A stretch of 64,000 nucleotides of DNA, from NCBI RefSeq assembly GCF_000017585.1, contig NC_009714.1:434001-498000 (forward strand), read 5' to 3'. Numbering within the stretch: position 1 is the stretch's first letter; each line of letters starts with the position of its first letter. Below are positions 19,994 to 28,061 of this stretch, piece after piece. The DNA is from Campylobacter hominis ATCC BAA-381. Its GTDB lineage: Bacteria; Campylobacterota; Campylobacteria; Campylobacterales; Campylobacteraceae. The translations under genes were made by a program, and so were the position numbers. Below the pieces are notes generated by a model that was not told where the DNA came from, searched no databases, and saw only the letters and a program-made list of their open reading frames with translations.

Positions 19994-20737
19994 TTATATC
20001 TCATTCTCATCATAAAACAAAGCATCAAAACTATGAGACACAGCTCCTTTAAAAAAGACTTTATCATCGTTCTTTCTTAAATATAAAATTTCACCGCTTT
20101 TTGGCATTACTTTTACAACGTTTTGTAGATTAAAATTTATAACTCCTGTTATAAAGCATGCAGCCATTCCTGTTCCGCAAGCCAATGTCTCATCTTCCAC
20201 TCCGCGTTCATAAGTTCTAACTCTTAAAATTTCATCTTTAAAGCTTGCAAAATTTACATTTGCATTATATTTTTTACGTAAATTTCTTGCAACTTCTATA
20301 TTAAAATCATTCAGATCTTTTACAAAAGTAACCAAGTGAGGAACACCGGTATCGTAAAAACTCCATAAAAAACCGTTTTCACTGAAATTTTCAGCTTTTT
20401 TAACAGGTTTTGTCAATTCACTTTCAACTATTGCCAGATGTTTATTTATTTCGCAAATTTCAGCATTTATAATACCGGCACCGGTTAAAAATTTCATATT
20501 TTTATTTGCTATTTTATTTTCATAAGCAAAAAGCGCAGCTGCTCTTGAACCGTTTCCGCACATATCAGCTTTGCTTCCATCTGAATTATAAAAATCCCAT
20601 GCAAAATCTATTTTGTCATTATTTAAATCTAAAATCAGACTTGATATTTTGTTTGAAATTTCAGATTTATTTTTAATGATTACTATTAAACCATCCGCTC
20701 CGATTCCTTTATGATGGTTGCAAATTTTGCGAGCCAA
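19994..20737 (-). CDS. dapF: diaminopimelate epimerase, N-terminus missing
   Basis: DapF interconverts LL- and meso-diaminopimelate for lysine and peptidoglycan. Both catalytic cysteines are present, in MCGNGSRAA and LACGTGMAA, along with NTGVPHLV-type (here YDTGVPHLV) and YERGVEDET motifs. The first codon in frame is TTG at 20737 without a ribosome binding site, and the protein opens at ARKICNHHKGIGADG. The family's first 25-35 residues, including the conserved GNDFV segment that forms part of the active site, are absent. The frame continues for nine codons upstream (SDSFHNYSN) to a TAA at 20765-20767. I see no GNDFV coding in the other frames up to rpmI. It may be an inactive remnant or an unusually truncated enzyme. 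Confidence 0.8.
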   Translation of the reverse strand: MARKICNHHKGIGADGLIVIIKNKSEISNKISSLILDLNNDKIDFAWDFYNSDGSKADMCGNGSRAAALFAYENKIANKNMKFLTGAGIINAEICEINKHLAIVESELTKPVKKAENFSENGFLWSFYDTGVPHLVTFVKDLNDFNIEVARNLRKKYNANVNFASFKDEILRVRTYERGVEDETLACGTGMAACFITGVINFNLQNVVKVMPKSGEILYLRKNDDKVFFKGAVSHSFDALFYDENEI

Positions 20738-20871
20738 ATTTGAATAATTGTGAAAGGAGTCGCTTTATAATTTAAAAAAAAGGTTTAATAAAAATCTATT
20801 TTTATTAATTAAATTTTAAGTGTTATTAAAAGAAATAGAATTAATTCAAAAAATTTAAAGCAAACTTATAG

Positions 20872-20905
20872 TATAATCATAGCTTACTTTAAAAAAAGGA
20901 TTAGT
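20872..20905 (+). promoter_or_regulatory. rpmI-rplT promoter and ribosome binding site
   Basis: TATAAT at 20872-20877 precedes rpmI by 28 nt, and AAGGA at 20896-20900 sits 5 nt before the ATG. Together they make a short-leader promoter for the rpmI-rplT pair. Confidence 0.7.
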
Positions 20906-21097
20906 ATGCCAAAGATGAAGACTGTTCGTGGTGCGGCTAAGCGTTTTAAAGTAGGCAAAAATAAAATCAAAAGAGGTTCGGCATTTCGTAGCCATATTTT
21001 GACAAAAATGAGCCAAACACGCAAAAGAGATCTAAGAGGTCCGCAATTTGTTGATAAGACAAATGTTGCCGCAGTCAAAAAAATGCTTTGTAAATAA
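20906..21097 (+). CDS. rpmI: 50S ribosomal protein L35
   Basis: Small basic ribosomal protein of 63 residues. It has the family pattern [20 protein letters not shown] near the start and [12 protein letters not shown] in the middle, and ends VKKMLCK. It is paired with rplT, as in most bacteria; infC does not precede it here. Confidence 0.97.
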   Translation: MPKMKTVRGAAKRFKVGKNKIKRGSAFRSHILTKMSQTRKRDLRGPQFVDKTNVAAVKKMLCK

Positions 21098-21111
21098 TTT
21101 ACAAAGAAGTT

Positions 21112-21190
21112 GAGCAAAAAAAGCTCCAAACTCCCCTAAATTCACTGAATTTTAAGGGCAAGTCCTGAAAATCAGGCGCCATAAGAAAGG
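21112..21190 (+). promoter_or_regulatory. structured rpmI-rplT spacer, possible L20 control element
   Basis: The 99-nt spacer is unusually rich in predicted stems for this AT-rich genome. The first is GAGC/GCTC around A7 (21112-21126). The second is a 10-bp stem with two single-base bulges, from CCC at 21134-21136 to GGG at 21156-21158, with an ACT loop. The third is a perfect CCTGA-AAA-TCAGG hairpin (21164-21176), ten nt before the AAAGGA site of rplT. L20 represses its own operon in E. coli by binding structured mRNA, so an operator here is plausible but unproven. Confidence 0.4.
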
Positions 21191-21196
21191 AAAAAA

Positions 21197-21550
21197 ATGG
21201 CAAGAGTAAAAACAGGCGTAGTAAGACGTAGACGCCATAAAAAGGTTCTAAAATTAGCGCGAGGTTTTTTTAGCGCACGTCGTAAACATTTTAGAAAAGC
21301 AAAAGAGCAAGTAGAAAGAAGTTTAGTATATTCTTATAGAGATAGACGCAATAAAAAACGCGATTTCAGACGACTTTGGATTGTTAGAATCAATGCGGCT
21401 TGCAGATTAAACGACATCAGCTATTCAAAATTTATAAATGCTCTTAAAAAAGCAAATATTGAGCTTGACAGAAAAGTTCTAGCAGATCTTGCTATGAATG
21501 ATGCAGCGGCATTCAGTGCAATTGTAGCACAAGCTAAAAAAGTAATGTAA
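21197..21550 (+). CDS. rplT: 50S ribosomal protein L20
   Basis: Early-assembly 23S rRNA-binding protein of 117 residues. It has the basic N-terminal extension ([20 protein letters not shown]) and the globular RNA-binding domain ([13 protein letters not shown]...[20 protein letters not shown]) typical of the family. AAAGGA lies 6-7 nt upstream of the ATG. Confidence 0.98.
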   Translation: MARVKTGVVRRRRHKKVLKLARGFFSARRKHFRKAKEQVERSLVYSYRDRRNKKRDFRRLWIVRINAACRLNDISYSKFINALKKANIELDRKVLADLAMNDAAAFSAIVAQAKKVM

Positions 21551-21555
21551 AACTT

Positions 21556-21590
21556 TTCTCGTGCGTTTTTTTTGCACGAGAAATTTTAAT
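21556..21590 (+). terminator. rplT terminator
   Basis: TTCTCGTGC (21556-21564) pairs perfectly with GCACGAGAA (21574-21582) and is followed by ATTTTAAT. It lies six bases after the rplT stop. Confidence 0.9.
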
Positions 21591-21849
21591 TCTATAATCT
21601 ATTATTTGTTTTTTTTAAATTTTATCAGTTCTCTCATTGCCAAAAAATATTTATAAAATTTAATTCATCTTAACAATGTATTTAATTAAAAATAAAATAA
21701 CTTAAAAAATGACGCCGTATAAATACAAAATTTATCAATTAATTTAAATTTATAAACTTGCGTGTATTGAAAATTTTTAATGATTAAAAAAACTTTTTTA
21801 AAAATGGAATAAATATTAAAAATTTTGATACAAAAAGACAAATTTTATA
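21591..21849. other. AT-rich stretch, no gene seen
   Basis: Strongly AT-rich DNA after the rplT terminator with no ORF of note on either strand. It leads into a run of decayed coding fragments. Confidence 0.5.
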
Positions 21850-22123
21850 ATGGAATTAAATGTACTTCATCATTTTTGTGAATGAAACCCAAAGAATTTT
21901 TTGTAATAATTTAGCTAAAATGCCGGATATAAATTAGATTTAAATTTAATAGACAAAAATAGTATGATTGAAGCATCTTATGAAGCTTCTAATTTAAAAC
22001 CGGAAAAACTAGAAAATCTAATTTTAAAAAGTCTACAAAATTTTAAAGAGAATTTAGAATTATCTTTTTGCCGGTACATTAAAAAGAGTTATAGAAAGCA
22101 TTAAAGAATTAACAAACGATTAA
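21850..22123 (+). pseudogene. broken small gene, remnant A
   Basis: Coding sense jumps between frames. ATG 21850 gives MELNVLHHFCE, then TGA. The reading resumes as NPKNF, then shifts to CNNLAK, then to AGYKLDLNLIDKNSMIEASY continuing through PEKLENLILKSLQNFKENLE. A last shift near 22070 gives AGTLKRVIESIKELTND and a stop at 22121-22123. Joined, this would be a protein of about 90 residues, mostly helical. I do not recognise the family. One in-frame stop and about three indels show decay rather than a single lesion. Confidence 0.55.
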
Positions 22124-22199
22124 ACAATAATACAATAAATACTAACAAATAAATAATAAAATACAAAATTAAAAAAGAATAAAATAATAAATAATTGAA

Positions 22200-22440
22200 A
22201 TGAATTTTGATAAAGATCGGGAATACAAAGTTAATGGTTATGAGTTGTATAATTTAAGATATATGGTAATCATTGGTGCTTCGCTAACTTATTTAATGCA
22301 AGACAAAGACTTTGTCGATGAAAATCGATGAAATTTTGATTTAGATAATTTTTTACAATTTATCAAAAAATTTGGTAAGAATATTCAAAAAAATTTACGA
22401 AGAGTGTGAAAAATTACACTTAACACAAGATATAAAATAA
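22200..22440 (+). pseudogene. broken small gene, remnant B
   Basis: ATG 22200 opens MNFDKDREYKVNGYELYNLR and runs 43 codons to a TGA at 22329-22331. The same frame then continues NFDLDNFLQFIKKFG, and a one-base shift continues IFKKIYEECEKLHLTQDIK to a TAA at 22438-22440. The sense across both lesions suggests a former protein of about 80 residues. No family is recognised. It lies 76 nt after remnant A, so the two may have been one operon. Confidence 0.5.
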
Positions 22441-22476
22441 TTAAAAAAATATAATTTACAATGGTAATTTAATATT

Positions 22477-22608
22477 ATAAATTTAGAAAAATTAGCTCAA
22501 TTTAGTAAAAGTGATTTGGATATTGCTGCAAAAAACAATGTAAAAATCTCAAAAGATTATCGTAGTCAAACTAAAATTTTAATATGCGATCAATTTGAGA
22601 ACCGGTAA
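22477..22608 (+). pseudogene. broken small gene, remnant C
   Basis: An open stretch without a start codon reads INLEKLAQFSKSDLDIAAKN, then VKISKDYRSQTKILICDQFE, and stops at 22606-22608. An ATG at 22461 lies in the same frame but is cut off by TAA after three codons. It looks like the C-terminal part of a small helical protein. The function is not recognised. Confidence 0.45.
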
Positions 22609-22633
22609 ACAAATTGGTTTAAAGCATATAGAA

Positions 22634-22663
22634 TAAAAAACTTAACATACCTATGTATGTTAA
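22634..22663 (-). terminator. terminator for the split gene at 22753-23590
   Basis: TTAACATAC (22642-22650) and GTATGTTAA (22655-22663) form a perfect 9-bp stem with a CTAT loop. On the minus strand it is followed by GTTTTTTATT, about 90 nt after the stop of the minus-strand ORF. Confidence 0.75.
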
Positions 22664-22752
22664 AAACATTATAGAAGTATGAGTGAATTATTGTTATGAA
22701 ATCATAAATTAAATTTAGATATTTATACATTTTAATTTGCAGTATAAAAATT

Positions 22753-23007
22753 TTAAATGATAATTTCACCCGCAAAAAAGCAAATTAAATGTATATAATC
22801 TCCAATTTTTGGCTCATTTTCTTCATTCCAGTTTTCTTTTATAATTAAAATTTCGAACTCGTAATACTCGTCAATTTCACGCATACAATCAATCCTGCAA
22901 ATGTAAGCTTTTTTGTTACAAAAATTAAGCTTTATTTTTCTAATAGCACTTATTTTTCCACTTACTTCGTATTCATCAATATCTCCACCACTATCATCAA
23001 GTGGCAA
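22753..23007 (-). CDS. C-terminal part of a frameshifted hypothetical protein
   Basis: This 84-residue frame has no credible start; its first codon is the TTG inside FLPLDDSGGDIDEYEVSGKI. It overlaps the end of the next ORF by 11 nt in another frame. Removing one base from the A6 run at 23006-23011 (T6 on the coding strand) joins the two into one protein of about 275 residues. The segment has a small beta-domain look, with YEVSGKISAI, a Cys-containing middle and EPKIGDYIHLICF near the end. The family is not recognised. Confidence 0.6.
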   Translation of the reverse strand: MPLDDSGGDIDEYEVSGKISAIRKIKLNFCNKKAYICRIDCMREIDEYYEFEILIIKENWNEENEPKIGDYIHLICFFAGEIII

Positions 23008-23590
23008 AAAACGAACTCATTTTGTCAGTATGCAAAGTAGTTATTTCTCCGACATCTTTTTTAAAAACTTCAGCTATTTCTTCTGTAATTTTAATTTTTA
23101 CTTTTTCATCTTTTAAAAAATCTGCTCTATAAGCAACACCGTAAATTCTAGCTTTAAATTTACTATTTGGTATATAAAATTTTCTATTTTCTAAAAAATT
23201 ATTGTCATAAAATGTAACTTCATTTATATTTAAACCAAAGTAAATTTGTGCTTCCGTTCCACCTTCCCAGATGTTTACTTCATAAATTTCGCCTTCATAA
23301 GTTAGTCCGATATCTTTAAAAAACGGAACAAGTGATGAAACTTTGGTAGTTGTATTTTTTTTAATCAGTCTTATACATAATCCACAATTTACATCAAAAT
23401 CCGGATAAATCAGTTCTGCTGATTCTTTGTAAAAATTTGAAATTTTACTTTGATTTTTAAATTTCTGTTTGATTTTTGAGCCGTTTATAAAATTAGCTAA
23501 ACTTTCAGGATTCTTTTCAAAATCAACTCCAACAACTTTAAGTCTTGAACCTAAAAAGTGATCTCTTTTACTAAGTTTTAAAAAATCCAT
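22997..23590 (-). CDS. N-terminal part of a frameshifted hypothetical protein
   Basis: A 197-residue ORF starting at ATG 23590 with AAGGA 6 nt upstream, so its start is real. It has no signal peptide or membrane segment and looks like a soluble cytoplasmic protein. I do not recognise the family. The last residues (SSFFAT) arise from the frameshift at the A6 run 23006-23011; in the other frame the sense continues SSFLPLDDSGGD. It is the only largely intact gene of the decayed segment between rplT and the lipoprotein gene. Confidence 0.65.
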   Translation of the reverse strand: MDFLKLSKRDHFLGSRLKVVGVDFEKNPESLANFINGSKIKQKFKNQSKISNFYKESAELIYPDFDVNCGLCIRLIKKNTTTKVSSLVPFFKDIGLTYEGEIYEVNIWEGGTEAQIYFGLNINEVTFYDNNFLENRKFYIPNSKFKARIYGVAYRADFLKDEKVKIKITEEIAEVFKKDVGEITTLHTDKMSSFFAT

Positions 23591-23900
23591 AGCAATTCCT
23601 TTTTATCAATTTTTCAAGTTTTATATTATTGGATACTATACATTTTTAAATTATATTTAAAGTTATATTAAGATCTACTTGTATCATAGCTTCAAGCTGG
23701 AAACAGGTTTTATAAAAACAGTTTTATAAAAATTTCTTTTTACATTCAAAACTTAGATGCTTGACTATTATTTTACTACTTATTATTTAGCTTTAAAATA
23801 ACTATAACTTATTTTTTTATTTTGCCATTAAATAATAATATACCAAATTTTTATAATATTTATGAATTTATATTCCACATTAAATGTGCAAATCTTAATA
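23591..23900. promoter_or_regulatory. AT-rich region with promoter-like boxes for the minus-strand gene
   Basis: No ORF is evident. On the minus strand several TATAAT-like boxes (for example in AAATATAATTTAAAA and AATAATATAAAAC) lie within 100 nt of the start at 23590 and could drive that gene. I cannot choose between them. Confidence 0.35.
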
Positions 23901-23932
23901 TAAATTTTAGGGCCAGAAGACCCTAAAATTTA
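23901..23932 (-). terminator. hairpin after the Sel1-type lipoprotein gene
   Basis: TAAATTTTAGGG (23901-23912) pairs perfectly with CCCTAAAATTTA (23921-23932) around an 8-nt loop, directly after the stop of the minus-strand lipoprotein gene. There is no long T run, so it may be a weak or bidirectional terminator. Confidence 0.65.
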
Positions 23933-23933
23933 T

Positions 23934-24386
23934 TTACCAAGTGTATCCTAGTCTTTTTGCGTCTTTGCAGCTTGGTTTGTATCCGTGAAAGCAAGCTTTT
24001 TGATGTATGTCGCCTGCATTATCAAGATTTTTTTCTACTCCTTCGCCTTTTTCAAACATAAAAGCCATTTTTACACAACTTGGAATATCAATTGCTTGGC
24101 AAGCTATATTATAAGCGACAATCGCGCTTGTAAAATCGCCTTTGCTATACATTTGATCTGCAAAATTTTTGCACATTTGTATATTTCCGGCTCTGCATGC
24201 GTCGCTAATAATCGGAGTGCCTTTGACTTGAACCGGTTGAACTTCGTGGTAATCTTTTATTCCGGCATTGTTATTTGCGTTTCCTGCGCCTGAGCTGCTG
24301 TTCATTGGAGTGACGCTGTTTTTTGCACCGGTTTGGCAACCGGCTAACGCCAAAGCCGCGATTAAAATAAAAGCGAATTTTTTCAT
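23934..24386 (-). CDS. lipoprotein with Sel1-like repeats
   Basis: 150 residues with a lipoprotein signal peptide ending in the lipobox LALAGC (Cys17), then a low-complexity Ser/Asn/Gly linker. The rest is made of two or three Cys-bearing Sel1-like repeats (CRAGNIQMCKNFADQMYSKG, CQAIDIPSCVKMAFMFEKGEG, KACFHGYKPSCKDAKRLG). Paired cysteines spaced as in the Helicobacter Hcp proteins suggest disulfides. It probably sits in the periplasm attached to a membrane. AAGGA precedes the ATG. The precise role is unknown. Confidence 0.85.
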   Translation of the reverse strand: MKKFAFILIAALALAGCQTGAKNSVTPMNSSSGAGNANNNAGIKDYHEVQPVQVKGTPIISDACRAGNIQMCKNFADQMYSKGDFTSAIVAYNIACQAIDIPSCVKMAFMFEKGEGVEKNLDNAGDIHQKACFHGYKPSCKDAKRLGYTW

Positions 24387-24395
24387 TTTTATTCC

Positions 24396-24719
24396 TTACA
24401 TTCTGCCTGTAATATAATAAGTTTCCTTATTTTCAACTTTTTTAATTTTTAGTTGAAATTTTTCAGACCAACTGAAAATGAGATCTAAAACAGCTTTTTT
24501 TTGCATTTTTCCTGTTGCGTCATATTTGATTTTAAAAAAATCATGTGTATTTGACATAGCAACATATGCATTATAAATTTTAAGTTTGTCATTTAAAGTG
24601 ATAATTCTGTCAAGCTCATTATCTTCAAAATCACACTTTGACAAAATGCCTCTAAGTTGCTTTAAAGTAGCGTCATTCGCGCTATAACCAAGTGAAATTA
24701 AAATTCCTTCTTCACTCAT
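24396..24719 (-). CDS. conserved hypothetical protein
   Basis: 107 residues, start ATG with AAGGAG upstream, 13 nt after prfB and 9 nt before the lipoprotein gene, so probably part of one transcript. No signal peptide or membrane segment is visible. The sequence is helical and mixed-charge (ILISLGYSANDATLKQLRGI, then KIYNAYVAMSNTHDFFKI). I do not recognise a domain. Similar small genes sit near prfB in other Campylobacter, from memory. Confidence 0.75.
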   Translation of the reverse strand: MSEEGILISLGYSANDATLKQLRGILSKCDFEDNELDRIITLNDKLKIYNAYVAMSNTHDFFKIKYDATGKMQKKAVLDLIFSWSEKFQLKIKKVENKETYYITGRM

Positions 24720-24732
24720 ATTTTCTCCTTTA

Positions 24733-25827
24733 TTAAGATTGATTGTTGATTAATACATCTTCCAATATTTTTTTTATATCGCCGTCTAATATTGCTTCCG
24801 CTTGTGAATAAGCTATATTTGAACGTAAATCTTTTACTTGCTGATATGGAAAAAGCACGTAATTTCTAATTTGATAACCCCACGCTATATCGCTTTTTGG
24901 CGTTTTGTTTGATTCTTCCTGCTTTTTAAGTTTTTCAAGCTCATAAAGACGGGATTTAAGCACTTTCATAGCGCTTGCCTTGTTTTTGTGCTGATCGCGA
25001 TCGTTTTGACATTGTACTACGATATTTGTCGGTATATGCGTTATTCTTACGGCGCTTTCCGTTTTATTTACGTGTTGGCCGCCTGCGCCGCTTGAGCGAT
25101 AATAATCTATTCTTAGATCTTTTTCATCTATATTTATTTGTATATCGTCATCTAGTTCAGGGCTTACAACTACACTTGCAAAACTTGTATGGCGTCTTCC
25201 TGCACTATCAAAAGGGCTTATTCTTACAAGTCTATGAATTCCGCTTTCCACTTTTAAATATCCGTAAGCATTTTCGCCTTTTACTATGAAATTCACATCT
25301 TTGATTCCTGCTTCATCGCCTTCTTGAAAATCTAAAATTTCTATTTTGTATCCTACCCGCTCACAAAATCTAACATACATTCTATAAAGCATTCCTGCCC
25401 AATCTTCACCTTCCGTTCCGCCTGCTCCGGGATGAATATTTATAATAGCATTTTTATCGTCATTTTCGCCGCTAAGCATCATTGAAAGCTCTAAATTCGC
25501 AATATTTTCACTTAATTTTGCAGATTCTCTAAAAAGTTCGTTTATCGTTTCGCCGTCGTTTTCACTTACGGCTAATTCGTAAAATTCCTTCGCATCGTTT
25601 AATTCGTTTTGTGCTTTTTTAAATTTTGCTAAGATATTTGAAATTTTTGTTTTTTCTCGTCCTATTTGAGCCGCTTTTTTTGCATCAACCCAAAGTGCAG
25701 GATCTTGCTCTGTTTTTTCTATTTCAGCTAAACGCGTCATTAAAATTTTAGGCTTAATAATTGCTTCTACATTTGAAATTTTGTTTTTTAACTCTTTTAA
25801 AAGTTCGCTGTATTCGTAATTATCCAA
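24733..25827 (-). CDS. prfB: peptide chain release factor 2
   Basis: Recognises UGA and UAA stops. The 364 residues carry the RF2-specific SPF motif (204-206) and the catalytic GGQ (249-251, in SSGAGGQHVNKTES). Unlike in E. coli, the frame is continuous from ATG to stop, with no programmed +1 frameshift near codon 25. It is divergent from panC. Confidence 0.97.
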   Translation of the reverse strand: MDNYEYSELLKELKNKISNVEAIIKPKILMTRLAEIEKTEQDPALWVDAKKAAQIGREKTKISNILAKFKKAQNELNDAKEFYELAVSENDGETINELFRESAKLSENIANLELSMMLSGENDDKNAIINIHPGAGGTEGEDWAGMLYRMYVRFCERVGYKIEILDFQEGDEAGIKDVNFIVKGENAYGYLKVESGIHRLVRISPFDSAGRRHTSFASVVVSPELDDDIQINIDEKDLRIDYYRSSGAGGQHVNKTESAVRITHIPTNIVVQCQNDRDQHKNKASAMKVLKSRLYELEKLKKQEESNKTPKSDIAWGYQIRNYVLFPYQQVKDLRSNIAYSQAEAILDGDIKKILEDVLINNQS

Positions 25828-25895
25828 ATTTTACCTTTTTTTATTTTGAATTATAGCATTTTATTCTTATAAAGATTTTTAAATTTATAATTTGC

Positions 25896-25901
25896 TATAA
25901 T
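25896..25901 (+). promoter_or_regulatory. panC promoter -10 box
   Basis: TATAAT, 35 nt upstream of the panC ATG, in the prfB-panC divergent region. Confidence 0.6.
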
Positions 25902-25936
25902 CTCAAGTCAAAAAATATAAAAAATGGACAAGAAAA

Positions 25937-26758
25937 ATGGAAATTTTAAGAACAACAGATGAATTGCGAAAATTTCGCGCCGCAGTTTCACAAAAAGTAG
26001 GTTTTGTGCCGACGATGGGCGCACTTCATGCAGGACATATCAGCCTTATAAAAAGATGTAAAGATGAAAATGAAATAACAATAGTTTCGACATTTGTAAA
26101 TCCTACACAATTTTTAGCCGGAGAAGATTTGGATAAATATCCAAAAAATGAAGCTGCGGATATTAAAATTTGCGAAAATTTAGAAGTAGATGCTATTTTT
26201 ATTCCAAAAGCGGATGAATTTTATGAAGATGATGAACCGAAAATTTCGGCTCCGAAAAGTTTATCTGCTATTTTAGAAGGAGCTACGCGCCCTGGACATT
26301 TTGATGGTGTTTTGCAAGTATTGAACAAGCTTTTTAATTTAACAAAACCAAAAAATGTATATATGGGAAAAAAAGATGCGCAACAACTTACAATTGTGCG
26401 AAATATGGTACAAAATTTTTTCATGGATATAAATGTAAATGCGTGTGAAATCGTGCGTGAAAATGATGGCTTAGCGCTTAGCAGCAGAAATATTTATCTT
26501 GATGAAGAGCAAAAAATGCTTGCATTAAAATTATCAAGATCCTTATTGAAAGCTAAAAATTTGGTAGATGCAAGCGAAACCGATATAAATGTAATAAAAA
26601 CGGCTATGCTTAAAATTTTGGAGCCTTTAAAAGTTGATTATATCGCTTTTGTAGATAGAAATTTTAAAGAAATTTCTAAAATAGAGGTAGGAAATTCTAT
26701 TATTTTGGTGGCCGCATACGTCGATAAAACGCGTTTAATTGACAATATTTGGTTGTAA
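25937..26758 (+). CDS. panC: pantoate--beta-alanine ligase
   Basis: Makes pantothenate from pantoate and beta-alanine with ATP. The 273 residues have the HIGH-like signature [10 protein letters not shown] (25-34), the pantoate-binding region [19 protein letters not shown], and the KMSKS-like loop [10 protein letters not shown]. No panB or panD is adjacent in the window. rimO starts one base after its stop. Confidence 0.97.
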
Positions 26759-26759
26759 T

Positions 26760-28061
26760 ATGCCAAAAGTTTTTTTGCAATCTTTAGGGTGTAATAAAAA
26801 TTTAGTCGATAGCGAGATTATGCTTGGAGCATTGCGTGATTTTGAAGTTACGGATATTCCAAAAGAAGCTGACGTGCTTATTGTAAATACTTGCGGATTC
26901 ATAAACAGTGCAAAGCAAGAGAGTATAAGAGCGATTTTAGAACTTTGCGAAATTAGAAAAAAAGGTTCTATTTTAGCAGTTACCGGTTGTCTTATGCAGC
27001 GCTATAAAGATGAACTTATAAAAGAACTTCCTGATGTTGATATTTTTAGCGGTGTCGGCGATTTCGGTGAAATCGATAAGATGATTGCTGGAAAACTCAG
27101 CAAATTTTCAGATGAAACTTTTTTACAAAAAAATGAAAATCGCGTAATTACAGGAACAAATTTTCACGCTTATATTAAAATTTCAGAAGGTTGCAATCAA
27201 AAATGTAGTTTTTGCGCAATTCCAAGTTTCAAAGGTCGCCTTAAAAGTCGTGATATACAAAATATAGTTTCGGAAGTTGAAATGCTTGTTGAGCGCGGAT
27301 ATTATGATTTCAGTTTTATAGCGCAGGATACCAGCAGTTTTGGAAGGGATATAGGGCTTAAAAACGGACTTATTTCGCTTATTAAAGAGATAGAAAAAAT
27401 AAATGGCGTTAAAATTGCCAGAATTTTATATCTTTATCCGACTACTACAAATAAAGAGCTGTTGCAGGTAATTATCGACTCGCCTGTTTTTGTAAATTAT
27501 TTTGATATGCCAATTCAGCATATCAACGATGAAATGCTTAAAATTATGAAGCGAGGAAACGGTAAAGCTGAAATTTTGGAACTTTTACAAACTATGAGAG
27601 CAGCTAAAAATTCATTTTTAAGAACCGGTATAATAGTGGGGCATCCAGGAGAAAGCGAAGAATATTTTGATGAGCTTTGCAGGTTTTTGCAGGAGTTCAA
27701 GTTTGACAGAATTTCCGTTTTTGCTTACAGTAAAGAAGAAGATACGGCAAGTTTCGAAATGAAGCAGATACCGCAAAATATAATAAAAAAAAGACTTAAT
27801 AAAATAGCAAAAATAGCTGACCGTGCTATCGATGAGAGTTTCCGCGCATTAATAGGTACCGAGCAAATGGCTGAAATTTGCGGATTTAGCAGTGAAGGCG
27901 AGTTTTTTTACGGCGCAAAGCTTGCAATTTGGGATTTTGAAATAGACGGCGAAATTTTAATAAATGAAAGTGAATTGGAAAATGTTGAAGTCGGCGGACT
28001 TTATAAAATTAAAATTACTGATTTTGTAGGTGGAAAACTGCTTGCTAAAATCATCTCTTAA
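26760..28061 (+). CDS. rimO: ribosomal protein S12 methylthiotransferase
   Basis: Radical-SAM enzyme adding a methylthio group to an Asp of ribosomal protein S12. Starting at ATG 26760 ([14 protein letters not shown]) it has 433 residues. The N-terminal cluster cysteines are in SLGCNKN, VNTCGF and VTGCLM, the radical-SAM CX3CX2C at 145, 149 and 152 (GCNQKCSFC), and a C-terminal TRAM domain. The frame extends 7 codons upstream into panC, but MPKVFLQ is the usual family start. tilS overlaps its 3' end. Confidence 0.93.

Noticed and set aside
22300-22331. Remnant B as a functional 43-residue peptide
   Set aside because: The same frame and then a shifted frame keep coding sense beyond the TGA, so decay of a longer gene is the simpler reading.
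25700-25827. Programmed frameshift in prfB
   Set aside because: The frame is open from ATG to the stop with normal RF2 length; no internal TGA near codon 25.
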